Below, in pieces: positions 7,414 through 15,279 of a stretch of DNA of 16,885 nt. Each line of letters starts with the position of its first letter. Positions within the stretch are counted from its first letter, which is position 1. The position numbers were made by a program, and so were the translations under genes. The stretch is from an uncultured Odoribacter sp. (GTDB lineage Bacteria > Bacteroidota > Bacteroidia > Bacteroidales > Marinifilaceae): the NCBI GenBank assembly GCA_905193145.1, contig CAJJNP010000058.1:1-16885 (forward strand), in the 5' to 3' direction. The notes below the pieces were generated by a model. It made no database searches. It was not told the origin of the DNA and saw only the letters and a list, made by a program, of their open reading frames with translations.

Positions 7414-8667
7414 ATGAAGGTTGTTGTAATTACCCGAAAGGTAGCTTTCATTGAGGGCAGGTTTAGGATGCACGCTTCGGTAATGGCAAGTGTATTGGTT
7501 ATTTCTACACTGATGTTTATCGGGATGCTTGGGATTCTTGCTTTATGGGATAGTGAATATTTGCTTGCTGCCCGTCACTTTTTCCGGGAACAGCAAAGGG
7601 CAAACCTGGCTTCTGCTATAGTCAAATATTGCCGGGATACCTCTTTTTGTATCAGTTTTGACCAAGATACCTCCTTGATGCTTTTTCCTGGACAGGTTAT
7701 GTCGGAAGTCGGTTTTTGTCGGAAACGCTGGGGATTATATGAAATGTTGGTATTGACTGCCGGTGATGAAAAAAAATGTTGTCTGATGGGAAAAACTGAT
7801 GAAAGTTTCAGCCGTGCTGCCCTTTATCTTCCTGAACACAGGCATCCGCTTTCTATTGCGGGAAAAAGCCGGATAGAAGGGGATGTTTATGTAGGTTGTC
7901 AAGGAGTCGCTTATACCCAAGTGGGAGCTGATTTTTTTGATGGTACTCCTATTAACCCTGCTGACATTTGTCGGAGTGAAGAAAAGCTTCCGTTGCCGGA
8001 AAATGAAATAACCGCTTATGTCGGGGAGTTGTTCCAACGGGCTTCAGGAGAATGGCAGGAGGTAGAAAGCTTCGGACAGGTCACATTTGCCGGTCCGGTA
8101 GCCTATCGGAAGGTAGGACAGGAACTTGGAGCTGTGAGATTGTCTGGTCCTTATCTACTATGTTCTGCAGATTCGTTGTATATCCGGGGTGATTGTCGGT
8201 TAAGGGGAGTTATCATTGTTGCCGGTAAAGTGTGTATAGGAACCGGTTTCAAGGGTGCCGTACAGGTCTTTGCCCACGATGCGATTTGTCTTGAAGAACA
8301 GGTTGTTTTGCAGGCGGGGTCGGGATTATGGGTGAATGGTGATGCTCACCGGAGTTCGATTCGGTTGGGGAAGAATTGTCGGGTGGACGGTTACGTTGTG
8401 GTGGCAGGGAATTCGGAATCTCCTGAATTTCCCTGTGCACAATATTACCAACCGGCTTCTGCCGAGGTGCGAGGATTGGTGTATGTTGACGGGATAGCCG
8501 ATGTGCGGGGAGTTGTCACGGGAAGCCTTTATGCTGAAGCACTTTATCATTTTGCTTCTGATGGATATTATGCCGATTTGTTTTATGATTTGACAGTCTG
8601 CCGTTCAGCTGATGTCGTGTATCCGTTTCTGTTAAAAGGACCGGAGGAAAGGAGGATGGTAAAATGA
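7414..8667 (+). CDS. Pilin-like membrane-anchored protein with beta-repeat body (GspK-like position)
   Basis: 417 residues from the ATG at 7414. An in-frame TTG at 7366 would add 16 residues, but ATG is preferred, and ATG 7468 is a further option placing the start right before the hydrophobic segment. Residues about 20-44 (HASVMASVLVISTLMFIG) resemble a pseudopilin N-helix with cleavage after alanine, but the usual Glu5 is a serine. That loss is typical of the GspK tip pseudopilin. A mixed region of about 100 residues follows. After it come stretches with the glycine/valine periodicity of a parallel beta-helix or bactofilin-like fold: about 148-160 (AGKSRIEGDVYVG), 259-330 and 350-377 (DVRGVVTGSLYAEAL). 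The stop overlaps the next start (ATGA), so this is the first gene of a coupled operon. It may be the tip or initiating subunit. No confident family assignment is possible by eye. Confidence 0.7.
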   Translation: MKVVVITRKVAFIEGRFRMHASVMASVLVISTLMFIGMLGILALWDSEYLLAARHFFREQQRANLASAIVKYCRDTSFCISFDQDTSLMLFPGQVMSEVGFCRKRWGLYEMLVLTAGDEKKCCLMGKTDESFSRAALYLPEHRHPLSIAGKSRIEGDVYVGCQGVAYTQVGADFFDGTPINPADICRSEEKLPLPENEITAYVGELFQRASGEWQEVESFGQVTFAGPVAYRKVGQELGAVRLSGPYLLCSADSLYIRGDCRLRGVIIVAGKVCIGTGFKGAVQVFAHDAICLEEQVVLQAGSGLWVNGDAHRSSIRLGKNCRVDGYVVVAGNSESPEFPCAQYYQPASAEVRGLVYVDGIADVRGVVTGSLYAEALYHFASDGYYADLFYDLTVCRSADVVYPFLLKGPEERRMVK

Positions 8668-9023
8668 GAAAGGGAAAGTTTGTCTGGAAAGCCTCTTCCT
8701 TGCCCGAATGTATTGTAGCTTCAGTCATTCTGATGATATTTTTTCTACTGTCTATGGAAATACTTGTCCGGCTGGCCGGCAAAGTGGGGGAACAGGAATC
8801 TGTTGTGGCATTGTCGTCTGCTTTGAGGGAAGGATTTTATGCTCTGGCAGACGGAACTCATGCTGAGGGGGACTATACTTTCATTTACGGAGAGATACGG
8901 ATAGAAGCATCGCTCTCTCTGTATGATACCCGTATTCAGCAACTTGAGTTGACTGCCTGCCCGTTACAGGGGGGCAGTTGTATTAAACGTTACCATTTAA
9001 TCGGAAAAGCAGATGAACACTAA
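8664..9023 (+). CDS. Minor pseudopilin-like protein (GspI-like)
   Basis: 119 residues. A short basic leader (MRKGKFVWKA) is followed by SSLPECIVASVILMIFFLLS. This is a type IV prepilin signal in the form common in Bacteroidetes, with alanine rather than glycine before the cleavage site, and Glu at position 5 of the mature chain followed by a ~20-residue hydrophobic helix. The SLPE-C-IVASVIL pattern is most like GspI-type minor pseudopilins. The globular part is small (about 85 residues) and contains two cysteines near its end (ACPLQGGSC) that could form a disulfide. The ATG overlaps the previous stop by 4 nt, and its own end overlaps the next gene by 11 nt, indicating translational coupling. 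It needs a prepilin peptidase, which is not encoded in the window. Confidence 0.75.
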   Translation: MRKGKFVWKASSLPECIVASVILMIFFLLSMEILVRLAGKVGEQESVVALSSALREGFYALADGTHAEGDYTFIYGEIRIEASLSLYDTRIQQLELTACPLQGGSCIKRYHLIGKADEH

Positions 9024-9447
9024 ACCTATATCGGCATGGACCTTACCGGAATTGTTGATTGTCATGATTTTGTCCGGTCTCGTTTTTCTGGCATTGTTGG
9101 ATGCAATTGTGCTTGTCGGTCGCTATACTGATTATATCACAGCACGTTGTGTGCGTACAGAAGAGGATTTGTCTGCATGTTGCCGGTTGGATGAGTTGTT
9201 AAGCCGTATTGACAGTATGGCTGTAGAGGAGGATGTTTTACAGCTCTATTGTCAGGATGTTCCTTTGGCAGATTTGCGGGTGTCTGACGACAGCCTGTTG
9301 TGCTGTCATTACCGGAATAGAAAAGATACTTTGTTGCGCGGTGTGGAAAAGATGGTGTTGGATGGAGATACTCTGATTATACAATTCTGTCTGTCGCAGG
9401 AGAAAATCCGGTATCGCTGGAATATTAATAGAACAATATGGCCATGA
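9013..9447 (+). CDS. Minor pseudopilin-like protein (GspJ-like)
   Basis: 144 residues. A short leader, MNTKPISA, is followed by WTLPELLIVMILSGLVFLAL: a prepilin cleavage signal with alanine at -1, Glu5 of the mature chain, and a hydrophobic N-terminal helix. The order after the GspI-like gene and the length suggest a GspJ-like minor pseudopilin, a weak assignment because the C-terminal domain is not recognisable. It is unusually rich in cysteine for its size (C46, then CC near residue 56, and several more). Membrane or periplasmic location is expected, as part of a pseudopilus. It overlaps the upstream gene by 11 nt and the GspF-like gene by 4-10 nt. Confidence 0.75.
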   Translation: MNTKPISAWTLPELLIVMILSGLVFLALLDAIVLVGRYTDYITARCVRTEEDLSACCRLDELLSRIDSMAVEEDVLQLYCQDVPLADLRVSDDSLLCCHYRNRKDTLLRGVEKMVLDGDTLIIQFCLSQEKIRYRWNINRTIWP

Positions 9448-10496
9448 ACAGGAATATCAAACTTTTGAAAGAATCCAAGAAAGAAATGCTGTTTTCCGAA
9501 TTACATGTCCTGTTGATTTCCGGACTGGATTTCAGCCACTCTTTCCGTTTGTTGATCGAGGAAGAAAATGAAGAGAAGATTCGTTTGCTGTTGAAAGGAA
9601 TTTATGCATCGGTTGTTGCCGGAGCTACATTGGACGAAAGTTTTGCCAGGAGCAGACAGTTTAGTGCGCTGGACTGCGGTGTGTTGAGAATCGGAGAAGA
9701 AACGGGACGGATTGCCGAATCTTTGGATTTTCTGGCAGATTATTACCGTAAGCGGATAGAACAGCGTCGGATGATTTCAGGTGCAATAAGTTATCCGCTG
9801 ATCATTCTGGTGACGGCTTTGATAGTTCTGGTATTTATGGTCACGGTGATTGTACCGATGTTTGAGCAGGTATATGCCCGTATGGGAAGTGAACTGCCTT
9901 GGCTGACACGCCGGATAATCATTTTTTCGCACTGCATGCCGGATATGTTGTTGGGAATGGGAGGTGTTGCTGTTGTCGCAGGCTGTTGTCTTTACCGTTG
10001 GCGTAAATGCAGTGCGGTGCAGGATTTCCTGTCTGCCATAGTTCTGAAGTTGCCGCTTGTCGGCACTGCTGTCCGGCAAAATCAGCAGGCTCGGTTTTGT
10101 AAGTTGCTCCGGTTGCTTTACGGTTCCGGAATACCCTTGTTGCATGCTCTGGAATTATTACAGGGCATCATTACATTTTACCCTTATAGTCGGTCTTTCC
10201 GCGAGATTGGGGAAGAACTTCGCAGAGGAGGTTTGTTTGCAGCCGGATTGGCACGCTTCCCGCATATATACGACCGTAAACTATGTGCCCTGCTCCGAGT
10301 GGGCGAAGAGACGAACCACCTGGGAGAGATGTTGGGACGTTTGGGAGATATGCTGACCCTGGAACTTGAACACCGGCTGAAGCAGTTGGGCGGCTTCCTG
10401 GAGCCTGTGCTGATATTGGGAGTTGGCGGATTGGTAGCCTTGGTATTGATTGCGATGTATTTGCCTATGTTTAAATTGGGGAATACAATCGGATAA
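9438..10496 (+). CDS. GspF/PilC-family inner-membrane platform protein
   Basis: 352 residues, two tandem T2SSF domains. Each carries the conserved GEE(T) motif: IGEETG at 86-90 and VGEETN at 289-293. Three hydrophobic segments are visible, at about 115-141, 170-188 and 320-345. The last begins with the conserved EP (E322-P323) and ends YLPMFKLG, as in GspF, PilC and ComGB. The family forms the inner-membrane base of type II secretion systems and type IV pili, coupling the cytoplasmic ATPase to pilin addition. The N-terminal ~65-residue extension common in PilC/GspF is short here. The start is either ATG 9438 or ATG 9444; the latter gives a 4-nt ATGA overlap with the upstream stop. No GspE ATPase or secretin gene is adjacent. 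This is the strongest evidence that the operon encodes a pseudopilus machine. Confidence 0.93.
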   Translation: MAMNRNIKLLKESKKEMLFSELHVLLISGLDFSHSFRLLIEEENEEKIRLLLKGIYASVVAGATLDESFARSRQFSALDCGVLRIGEETGRIAESLDFLADYYRKRIEQRRMISGAISYPLIILVTALIVLVFMVTVIVPMFEQVYARMGSELPWLTRRIIIFSHCMPDMLLGMGGVAVVAGCCLYRWRKCSAVQDFLSAIVLKLPLVGTAVRQNQQARFCKLLRLLYGSGIPLLHALELLQGIITFYPYSRSFREIGEELRRGGLFAAGLARFPHIYDRKLCALLRVGEETNHLGEMLGRLGDMLTLELEHRLKQLGGFLEPVLILGVGGLVALVLIAMYLPMFKLGNTIG

Positions 10497-10519
10497 CCGG
10501 ATATAACTACCCTTATCCA

Positions 10520-10554
10520 TGTTAATAGTGCTGATAATAATATAACTATTAACA
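10520..10554. promoter_or_regulatory. Perfect 10-bp inverted repeat before the regulator gene
   Basis: TGTTAATAGT (10520-10529) and ACTATTAACA (10545-10554) are exact reverse complements with a 15-nt spacer, and the right arm ends 9 nt before the ATG at 10564. There is no T-run, so it is not an intrinsic terminator. It could be an operator for autoregulation, or an RNA hairpin limiting access to the start codon in read-through transcripts from the upstream pseudopilin genes. ATATAACTA also occurs twice here (10500-10508 region and 10540-10548). Confidence 0.5.
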
Positions 10555-10563
10555 ACAAACTGT

Positions 10564-11238
10564 ATGAAAAAAATTATCATTGTCGAGAAAAGAGAAGTCG
10601 TTGCCGAAGAACTTCTGAAAGTCGTAAAAGTGGGAAGTTATAAGGTGGAAGTGGTGAAAACCAATGCCGATGCTTTCCTGTATTATGATTCCGGTCAGAC
10701 AAAAGCCATCGTGCTGGAAAATAATTATGACGGCTTGTGCCGGATTTTGCAGCGGATACGTCTGGAAGACCGGGAAACGGCCATTTTTGTGAAAGGACAG
10801 CCTAAGGCGGAAGGAGAGATTGAAACGGTTCTCGGTGAGGGAGCCGACAATTATATCACTCATTTTTCTTCACGGGAACTGCAAGCTTATCTGCAGGCTT
10901 GGTTCCGGTATGCCGACTGTCAGGATGAAAAAGAATATATACTGAACGAACGGGTGCATCTGTCAGTTGCCTCACAGCGTCTGCTCCTTCCCAGCGGGTC
11001 GCTGCTTTTGAGTGAATGTGAATTCCGGGTTCTTGAACTTTTGGCCCGGAATAAAGGGAAGGTTGTCGCTTACGAGGAGCTGATAGAAATCTATTGGCTT
11101 GAATATAATGTCGATACAAAAACTTATCTATGTAAATGCGTGAAGCGACTGCGCCATATTTTGGGAGGAGGTACGGGTTTGACGATTACAAATGTGTATA
11201 GACGAGGGTATATGCTTGAAGATCAGAATGCGTTTTAA
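10564..11238 (+). CDS. OmpR/PhoB-type regulator with degenerate receiver domain
   Basis: 224 residues: an N-terminal CheY-like receiver (about 1-118) and a C-terminal winged-helix DNA-binding domain (about 126-218). The winged helix is clear: LLLSECEFRVLELLARNKG at 147-165, VVAYEELIEIYW, then the recognition helix CKCVKRLRHILGG and the wing TNVYRRGYML. In the receiver every phosphorylation residue is replaced. The acidic pair after the first strand is E8-K9-R10. The phospho-acceptor position is E52 (IVLENNYDG). The switch Thr/Ser after strand 4 is lost (AIFVKGQ). The conserved Lys-Pro is H100-F101 (GADNYITHFS). No histidine kinase gene is nearby. It probably acts without phosphorylation, with E52 possibly mimicking the active state. 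Its place between the pseudopilin genes and the RHS genes suggests it regulates one or both. Confidence 0.88.
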   Translation: MKKIIIVEKREVVAEELLKVVKVGSYKVEVVKTNADAFLYYDSGQTKAIVLENNYDGLCRILQRIRLEDRETAIFVKGQPKAEGEIETVLGEGADNYITHFSSRELQAYLQAWFRYADCQDEKEYILNERVHLSVASQRLLLPSGSLLLSECEFRVLELLARNKGKVVAYEELIEIYWLEYNVDTKTYLCKCVKRLRHILGGGTGLTITNVYRRGYMLEDQNAF

Positions 11239-11251
11239 CAATCGGGCAATA

Positions 11252-11301
11252 GCTTGTCATAGGAATGTCATTGGAGAGCCAATGCTTGTCAGAAGGATTG
11301 T
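11252..11301. promoter_or_regulatory. Hairpin flanked by imperfect direct repeats in the gap before the RHS genes
   Basis: CATTGG (11269-11274) and CCAATG (11279-11284) form a 6-bp stem with an AGAG loop. GCTTGTCA occurs at 11252-11259 and again at 11284-11291, 32 bp apart (about three helical turns), each followed by an AGGA(A/T)TGT-like stretch. A weaker CTTGTGA copy is at 11308-11314. There is no T-run after the hairpin. The spacing suggests protein binding sites controlling the downstream secreted proteins. No convincing TAnnTTTG box is present; TACCTTGT at 11305-11312 is the nearest and is poor. Confidence 0.35.
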
Positions 11302-11333
11302 ATCTACCTTGTGAAGGTTTAAAACTACAAGAT

Positions 11334-11393
11334 ATGAAAACAATTCTAAAACGTAAATGGCAGGTATTTTCTTTACCTGAATTGTTAAACTAA
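11334..11393 (+). pseudogene. 19-codon ORF resembling the start of a pseudopilin, cut at the hydrophobic helix
   Basis: The ORF reads MKTILKRKWQVFSLPELLN and then TAA. A basic leader followed by FSLPELL is the prepilin cleavage region with Glu5 (compare SSLPEC in the gene at 8664 and WTLPELL at 9013), yet it stops two residues into what should be the hydrophobic helix. It lies 12 nt before the RHS-related gene and is in the same frame as it (72 nt between the ATGs). The simplest reading is the remnant of a deleted GspG/H-like pseudopilin gene of this operon. A functional leader peptide regulating the next gene is the alternative. It is too short to judge by coding statistics. Confidence 0.5.
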
Positions 11394-11405
11394 AAATGTG
11401 CGCTT

Positions 11406-14400
11406 ATGAAAAAAATGTGTTTTTTATGGCTCTTTATGGGTTTTGTAACAATGCTTCAGGCCCAGGATATAGCTCCCGGGCAGCAGGCCCAGGGGTACTT
11501 GGATGACAAGAATGCCACGGTAGACTACTCAACGGGGATTTTTCATTACAAAGTACCCTTGTATACCTTGGGCAATGGAGGTTTTTCCCTGCCTGTGAGT
11601 CTGGATTATACGGGTAAAGGGGTAAAAACAGACGATTTGCCGGGTTTGATCGGTTACAACTGGACGTTGAATACGGGCGGAGTGGTAACCCGTACTATTC
11701 GGGGTGGAATTGCAGATGAGGCGAGTTTTAACGGTTATCTGTATTATCTGCAGAAGGCAGATGCCGTTTCTCTGGCAGAGGATGCAAAGAATGTGAACCG
11801 CCATCAGCGCGACGGAGAATCGGATATTTTTACCGTTGTATTCAACGGACAGTCAGTTCATTTTATTCTCGGTCTGGATGGTGACGGGCGGATTTGCGCG
11901 CTTCCTTTGGAACGGACGAATGTGAAAATCGAATGCGAACAAAGAGGAATCCATACCATTGACGGCTGGACTGTGACCGACGAGGAGGGCAACCGCTACA
12001 TTTACCGGCAGAAAGAGTACAGTGCGGACATCGTGAAAGAGGATGTCGTCAGTTTTAACGGTCTGCGTGGTAAAACCTATGTTTCGTCGTGGTATCTGAG
12101 TCGGATAGAACCGGTGAACGGTTCTCCCTTGATTTACCATTATCTGGCGGATGTCAGGCAAAGCGGTACGCAGGATAATATCCAGATAAGCTATTTAACT
12201 TCCAGATACAGGACGCATTATTATTATGGCAGGAATTTACGGGAACATACTTTTGATTTCGAACCTTTCCGGGCTGATTTTAATGAAGCCATTTCAGAGG
12301 CTAGGATCTATTTGAATAGTTTTTCATTAGAGATGCAGTTGGATAATTCACTTTACGAATTTACGAGAGCCGGGCAATGGGTGAGAAATCCGAACTTTGA
12401 ACAAGGGGCGCAAGCAATTCGTGATAATTTTCGTGTGATGGGACAATTGGCAGACTTCCGGAACATATCCGCCGCTTCCAACGAATTGATAGATGTATTG
12501 AATAAGTTGTATGATACCTATTCCGCTCAATCTTCGTATAACGCCCAAATGGCAGCATCATGGTTTCAGATAGCTAAAAAATATGTTATACAGAGTCTTG
12601 AACAGGTGGAAGAAGTTTCGGAGCGGGAAGTGGGTAACGGTACTTCGCTCACTGTCCGTAGCCCTTTGTTATCGCAAATTGTCTGCGGGAACAACGCTAT
12701 TCGTTTTGGTTACAGCTCTTCCTGTTATGACATTCGATTGACCTCTCTGCAATTCGGGACTGTTTCGGGAATGTGTTTTGCCGGTGTAGAGTTGAAAAAC
12801 GATGATCACTTGAACCGTATATCCTTTACAGGACGCGACAGTACTAGGAATCATACGCTTGATTTTGAGTATTATGCCAAGCCTTCCGGCGGTTATGCAA
12901 CAGCGGATGTATGGGGCTATTGGATGAATAATGTCAATAACAATATTCCATTTTGGGCTGTTGATGATATCGAATACACCAGGATTTCATCGTTGAAATC
13001 AATAACCTTGTCCGATGGTGGTAGAATAGAGATAGATTATGAGCGGAATAAAAGTGTTCCCTTTCAGTATTGGGGTGTCGGTATGCATACAGATTCGATA
13101 GCCTATGGCGGAATCAGGCTGAAATCGCTGGTTTATCAAGACGGGATTTCAATGTCCGGTGATACCGTCCTGTATCGTTATCCTTATCCCGGCATATCGG
13201 TTTATCCGGAAATCACGCATGTTGAACATTTGAAGTACAGCGGTTTCTCTGATCGTTTGGTACATTCCCGAATGAAATTTAAGGGTATCGCTTTCCTGAG
13301 AATCGGCAATAACGGGCTTTACTACCGGCAGGTGGAGGAGGTACGTCCCGGTCAGGGGAAAAGGTCATACCTATTTCATGTGCCATTTCCTTATCTGCTT
13401 TACCATTATGAGCAATGCTATCCTTTCTGGTTGGTCGGCTTGCCGTTGTCCATGTTGGAATATGATGAGCAAGGACATTTGCTGCGATCCGTGCATAATC
13501 ATTACGAAACGGATTTTTCAGTGATATTTCCTGATTATGATTTGGGTGATAATGAATGTTATTTTTCAAATTGTTCCTCTGGTTTTAGTTATACGGGGCA
13601 GTATTCGCAATTGCGGGCTGACGAAAATTATATGGATGCCGAATATCTGGAGAATTATTATCGGAATCAGGCAAATGTTTTAATTTATCAAGATGGAGGC
13701 TACCGTTATAAGTTAAATCCATTGTATGATGTGTATGTCCCCAATATAGCACCACGGACAAGACGGGAATTATTGAATTTGTATTATACGCTTTGTTATG
13801 GCGGTAAGACTGTGCTGAAATCCCAAAAAGAATACCGTTATCCGTCTCCGGATTCGGAGGGCGAATTGTTCAGTATGACGGAATATTTTTACGACAATCC
13901 TACTGGAAGCGTCCGTCCCACCCGTATTGTACAGACGGATGCCTGCGGCGACCGTTATACGGAGGTGACAACCCGGGTGACGGAAATGGATGTTGCAGCC
14001 GATACCTCCCTGTCCCATATGGTGTCAGCCAACATGTTGGCTCTGCCGGTGAAACAGGCTTTGCTCAAAAACGACAGCCTGCTGGCGGAGACGGTCAACG
14101 TTTATACCACTGTTGTCGGAAATATGCGCCGGGGAGTGGGTGTGAAAGCCCGCTACAGTTATGTGCCGCTACAGCCGTCAGATTATCAGGTAAATATAAA
14201 GAATCCAACGCTTTTTACTTACGGACAGGCAAATTATATACAGGAAGAGGAGCATGATTACAATTGGAAACAAGATGTTTTATTTTCGTCCGATAGCCGT
14301 AATCGTACATCGGAAACCGCTTTTTTTTATGACCGGAATGTTGATGCCCCACTTCTGGAGGCAGTGTCGGTCGGCAGTACAGAGATTACTGCCATGGATG

Positions 14401-15266
14401 TGCATTCCTTTTCAGAGTATTTCTGTAAGAGAGAATATTTGCTCAGCTATTTGATGGAGTGTCATGTATACTATAAAAAATTTTACAAGGCATTGCTTGC
14501 TGTTTCTGAAGAAGATGATTCTTTTCAAGAATATATTTCTTCTTCGCCACAGGATATGTTCTGCCGTCTGATAGAAATCGTTGCCTGTAACCATGTGGAC
14601 GCATACGGAGCACTACCGGCACTTTGCGACAGTGTGAAAGTACATGATAAAGAATATTCTCAATTTATGTCATTTTGTGCCTATATGCTAGGACCGAAAA
14701 TCCCTGAAGATGAATACATCTCCCTAAACTTGATTTTAGGAACTATCAGCGAAACCATTTACATGGGTATTCTTTCGGACCGTTCCTTTCTGGCTTTAGG
14801 CGAGACCGTTCAGGCTTATGAGGAGTCGGATTCCGTATTGTCCGTATATCCTGCTGTAGATACGGACAAGCTGACTCTGTATGCCGTGTGTAAAGCGGAA
14901 ACGGTGGGGGTGTCTTGGGAAATCCATCATAGCGGCGGGGTGACAAAAGATCGCAGAGTGGTAAGTTCCCCCTCCGGCTATTCCTTACAGCGATTCGATA
15001 TCGACCTTTCCTCCTTTGAAGGGGTAAGCCGTGTGCGGATAACCCGTGCATCTTGGGAGGCAGGGATCCACTATATAGCACTTCTGCCTGCCGGCGTGCC
15101 TTTTCAAGCGACGTCCTACAATGCTGACGGAACTGTTTTCTGCCGATTTGACCAGACCGGGCGGATGGAGGTGAACGAATACGATTCGGCCGGCCGTTTG
15201 GTGCGTGTTCTGGACCAGGATGGTCACTTATTGGAATCCTATGGACATCATGTCGTAAATCCTTAA
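11406..15266 (+). CDS. Large secreted RHS-related protein
   Basis: 1286 residues. A Sec signal peptide covers about 1-19 (ending MLQA). The N-terminal ~100 residues carry the pattern seen at the start of Bacteroidetes RHS/SpvB-like proteins: the YSTGIFHYKVPLYTLGNGGF strand region, then LDYTGKGVKTDDLPGLIGYN and TGGVVTRTIRG. Most of the rest is beta-rich with many tyrosines (RYRYPYPG, YHYLADV, EYRYPSPDS). Two stretches look helical instead, about 265-405 and 1000-1140. The C-terminus ends in a single YD/RHS-like repeat (YDSAGRLVRVLDQDGHLLES) and then stops, with no added toxin domain. The closely following second secreted gene suggests a two-protein surface complex, perhaps like the B and C components of Tc toxins, though this is inference. 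It is probably exported by Sec and then displayed or secreted; the upstream pseudopilin genes may assist. The ATG at 11406 gives the full signal peptide. Confidence 0.8.
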   Translation: MKKMCFLWLFMGFVTMLQAQDIAPGQQAQGYLDDKNATVDYSTGIFHYKVPLYTLGNGGFSLPVSLDYTGKGVKTDDLPGLIGYNWTLNTGGVVTRTIRGGIADEASFNGYLYYLQKADAVSLAEDAKNVNRHQRDGESDIFTVVFNGQSVHFILGLDGDGRICALPLERTNVKIECEQRGIHTIDGWTVTDEEGNRYIYRQKEYSADIVKEDVVSFNGLRGKTYVSSWYLSRIEPVNGSPLIYHYLADVRQSGTQDNIQISYLTSRYRTHYYYGRNLREHTFDFEPFRADFNEAISEARIYLNSFSLEMQLDNSLYEFTRAGQWVRNPNFEQGAQAIRDNFRVMGQLADFRNISAASNELIDVLNKLYDTYSAQSSYNAQMAASWFQIAKKYVIQSLEQVEEVSEREVGNGTSLTVRSPLLSQIVCGNNAIRFGYSSSCYDIRLTSLQFGTVSGMCFAGVELKNDDHLNRISFTGRDSTRNHTLDFEYYAKPSGGYATADVWGYWMNNVNNNIPFWAVDDIEYTRISSLKSITLSDGGRIEIDYERNKSVPFQYWGVGMHTDSIAYGGIRLKSLVYQDGISMSGDTVLYRYPYPGISVYPEITHVEHLKYSGFSDRLVHSRMKFKGIAFLRIGNNGLYYRQVEEVRPGQGKRSYLFHVPFPYLLYHYEQCYPFWLVGLPLSMLEYDEQGHLLRSVHNHYETDFSVIFPDYDLGDNECYFSNCSSGFSYTGQYSQLRADENYMDAEYLENYYRNQANVLIYQDGGYRYKLNPLYDVYVPNIAPRTRRELLNLYYTLCYGGKTVLKSQKEYRYPSPDSEGELFSMTEYFYDNPTGSVRPTRIVQTDACGDRYTEVTTRVTEMDVAADTSLSHMVSANMLALPVKQALLKNDSLLAETVNVYTTVVGNMRRGVGVKARYSYVPLQPSDYQVNIKNPTLFTYGQANYIQEEEHDYNWKQDVLFSSDSRNRTSETAFFYDRNVDAPLLEAVSVGSTEITAMDVHSFSEYFCKREYLLSYLMECHVYYKKFYKALLAVSEEDDSFQEYISSSPQDMFCRLIEIVACNHVDAYGALPALCDSVKVHDKEYSQFMSFCAYMLGPKIPEDEYISLNLILGTISETIYMGILSDRSFLALGETVQAYEESDSVLSVYPAVDTDKLTLYAVCKAETVGVSWEIHHSGGVTKDRRVVSSPSGYSLQRFDIDLSSFEGVSRVRITRASWEAGIHYIALLPAGVPFQATSYNADGTVFCRFDQTGRMEVNEYDSAGRLVRVLDQDGHLLESYGHHVVNP

Positions 15267-15279
15267 AATTGTACTCGCT

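Noticed and set aside
10492..10518. GGATAA (10492-10497) and TTATCC (10513-10518) as a terminator after the GspF-like gene
   Set aside because: The stem is only 6 bp with a 15-nt loop and no T-run; it is too weak to call, and transcription may continue into the regulator gene.
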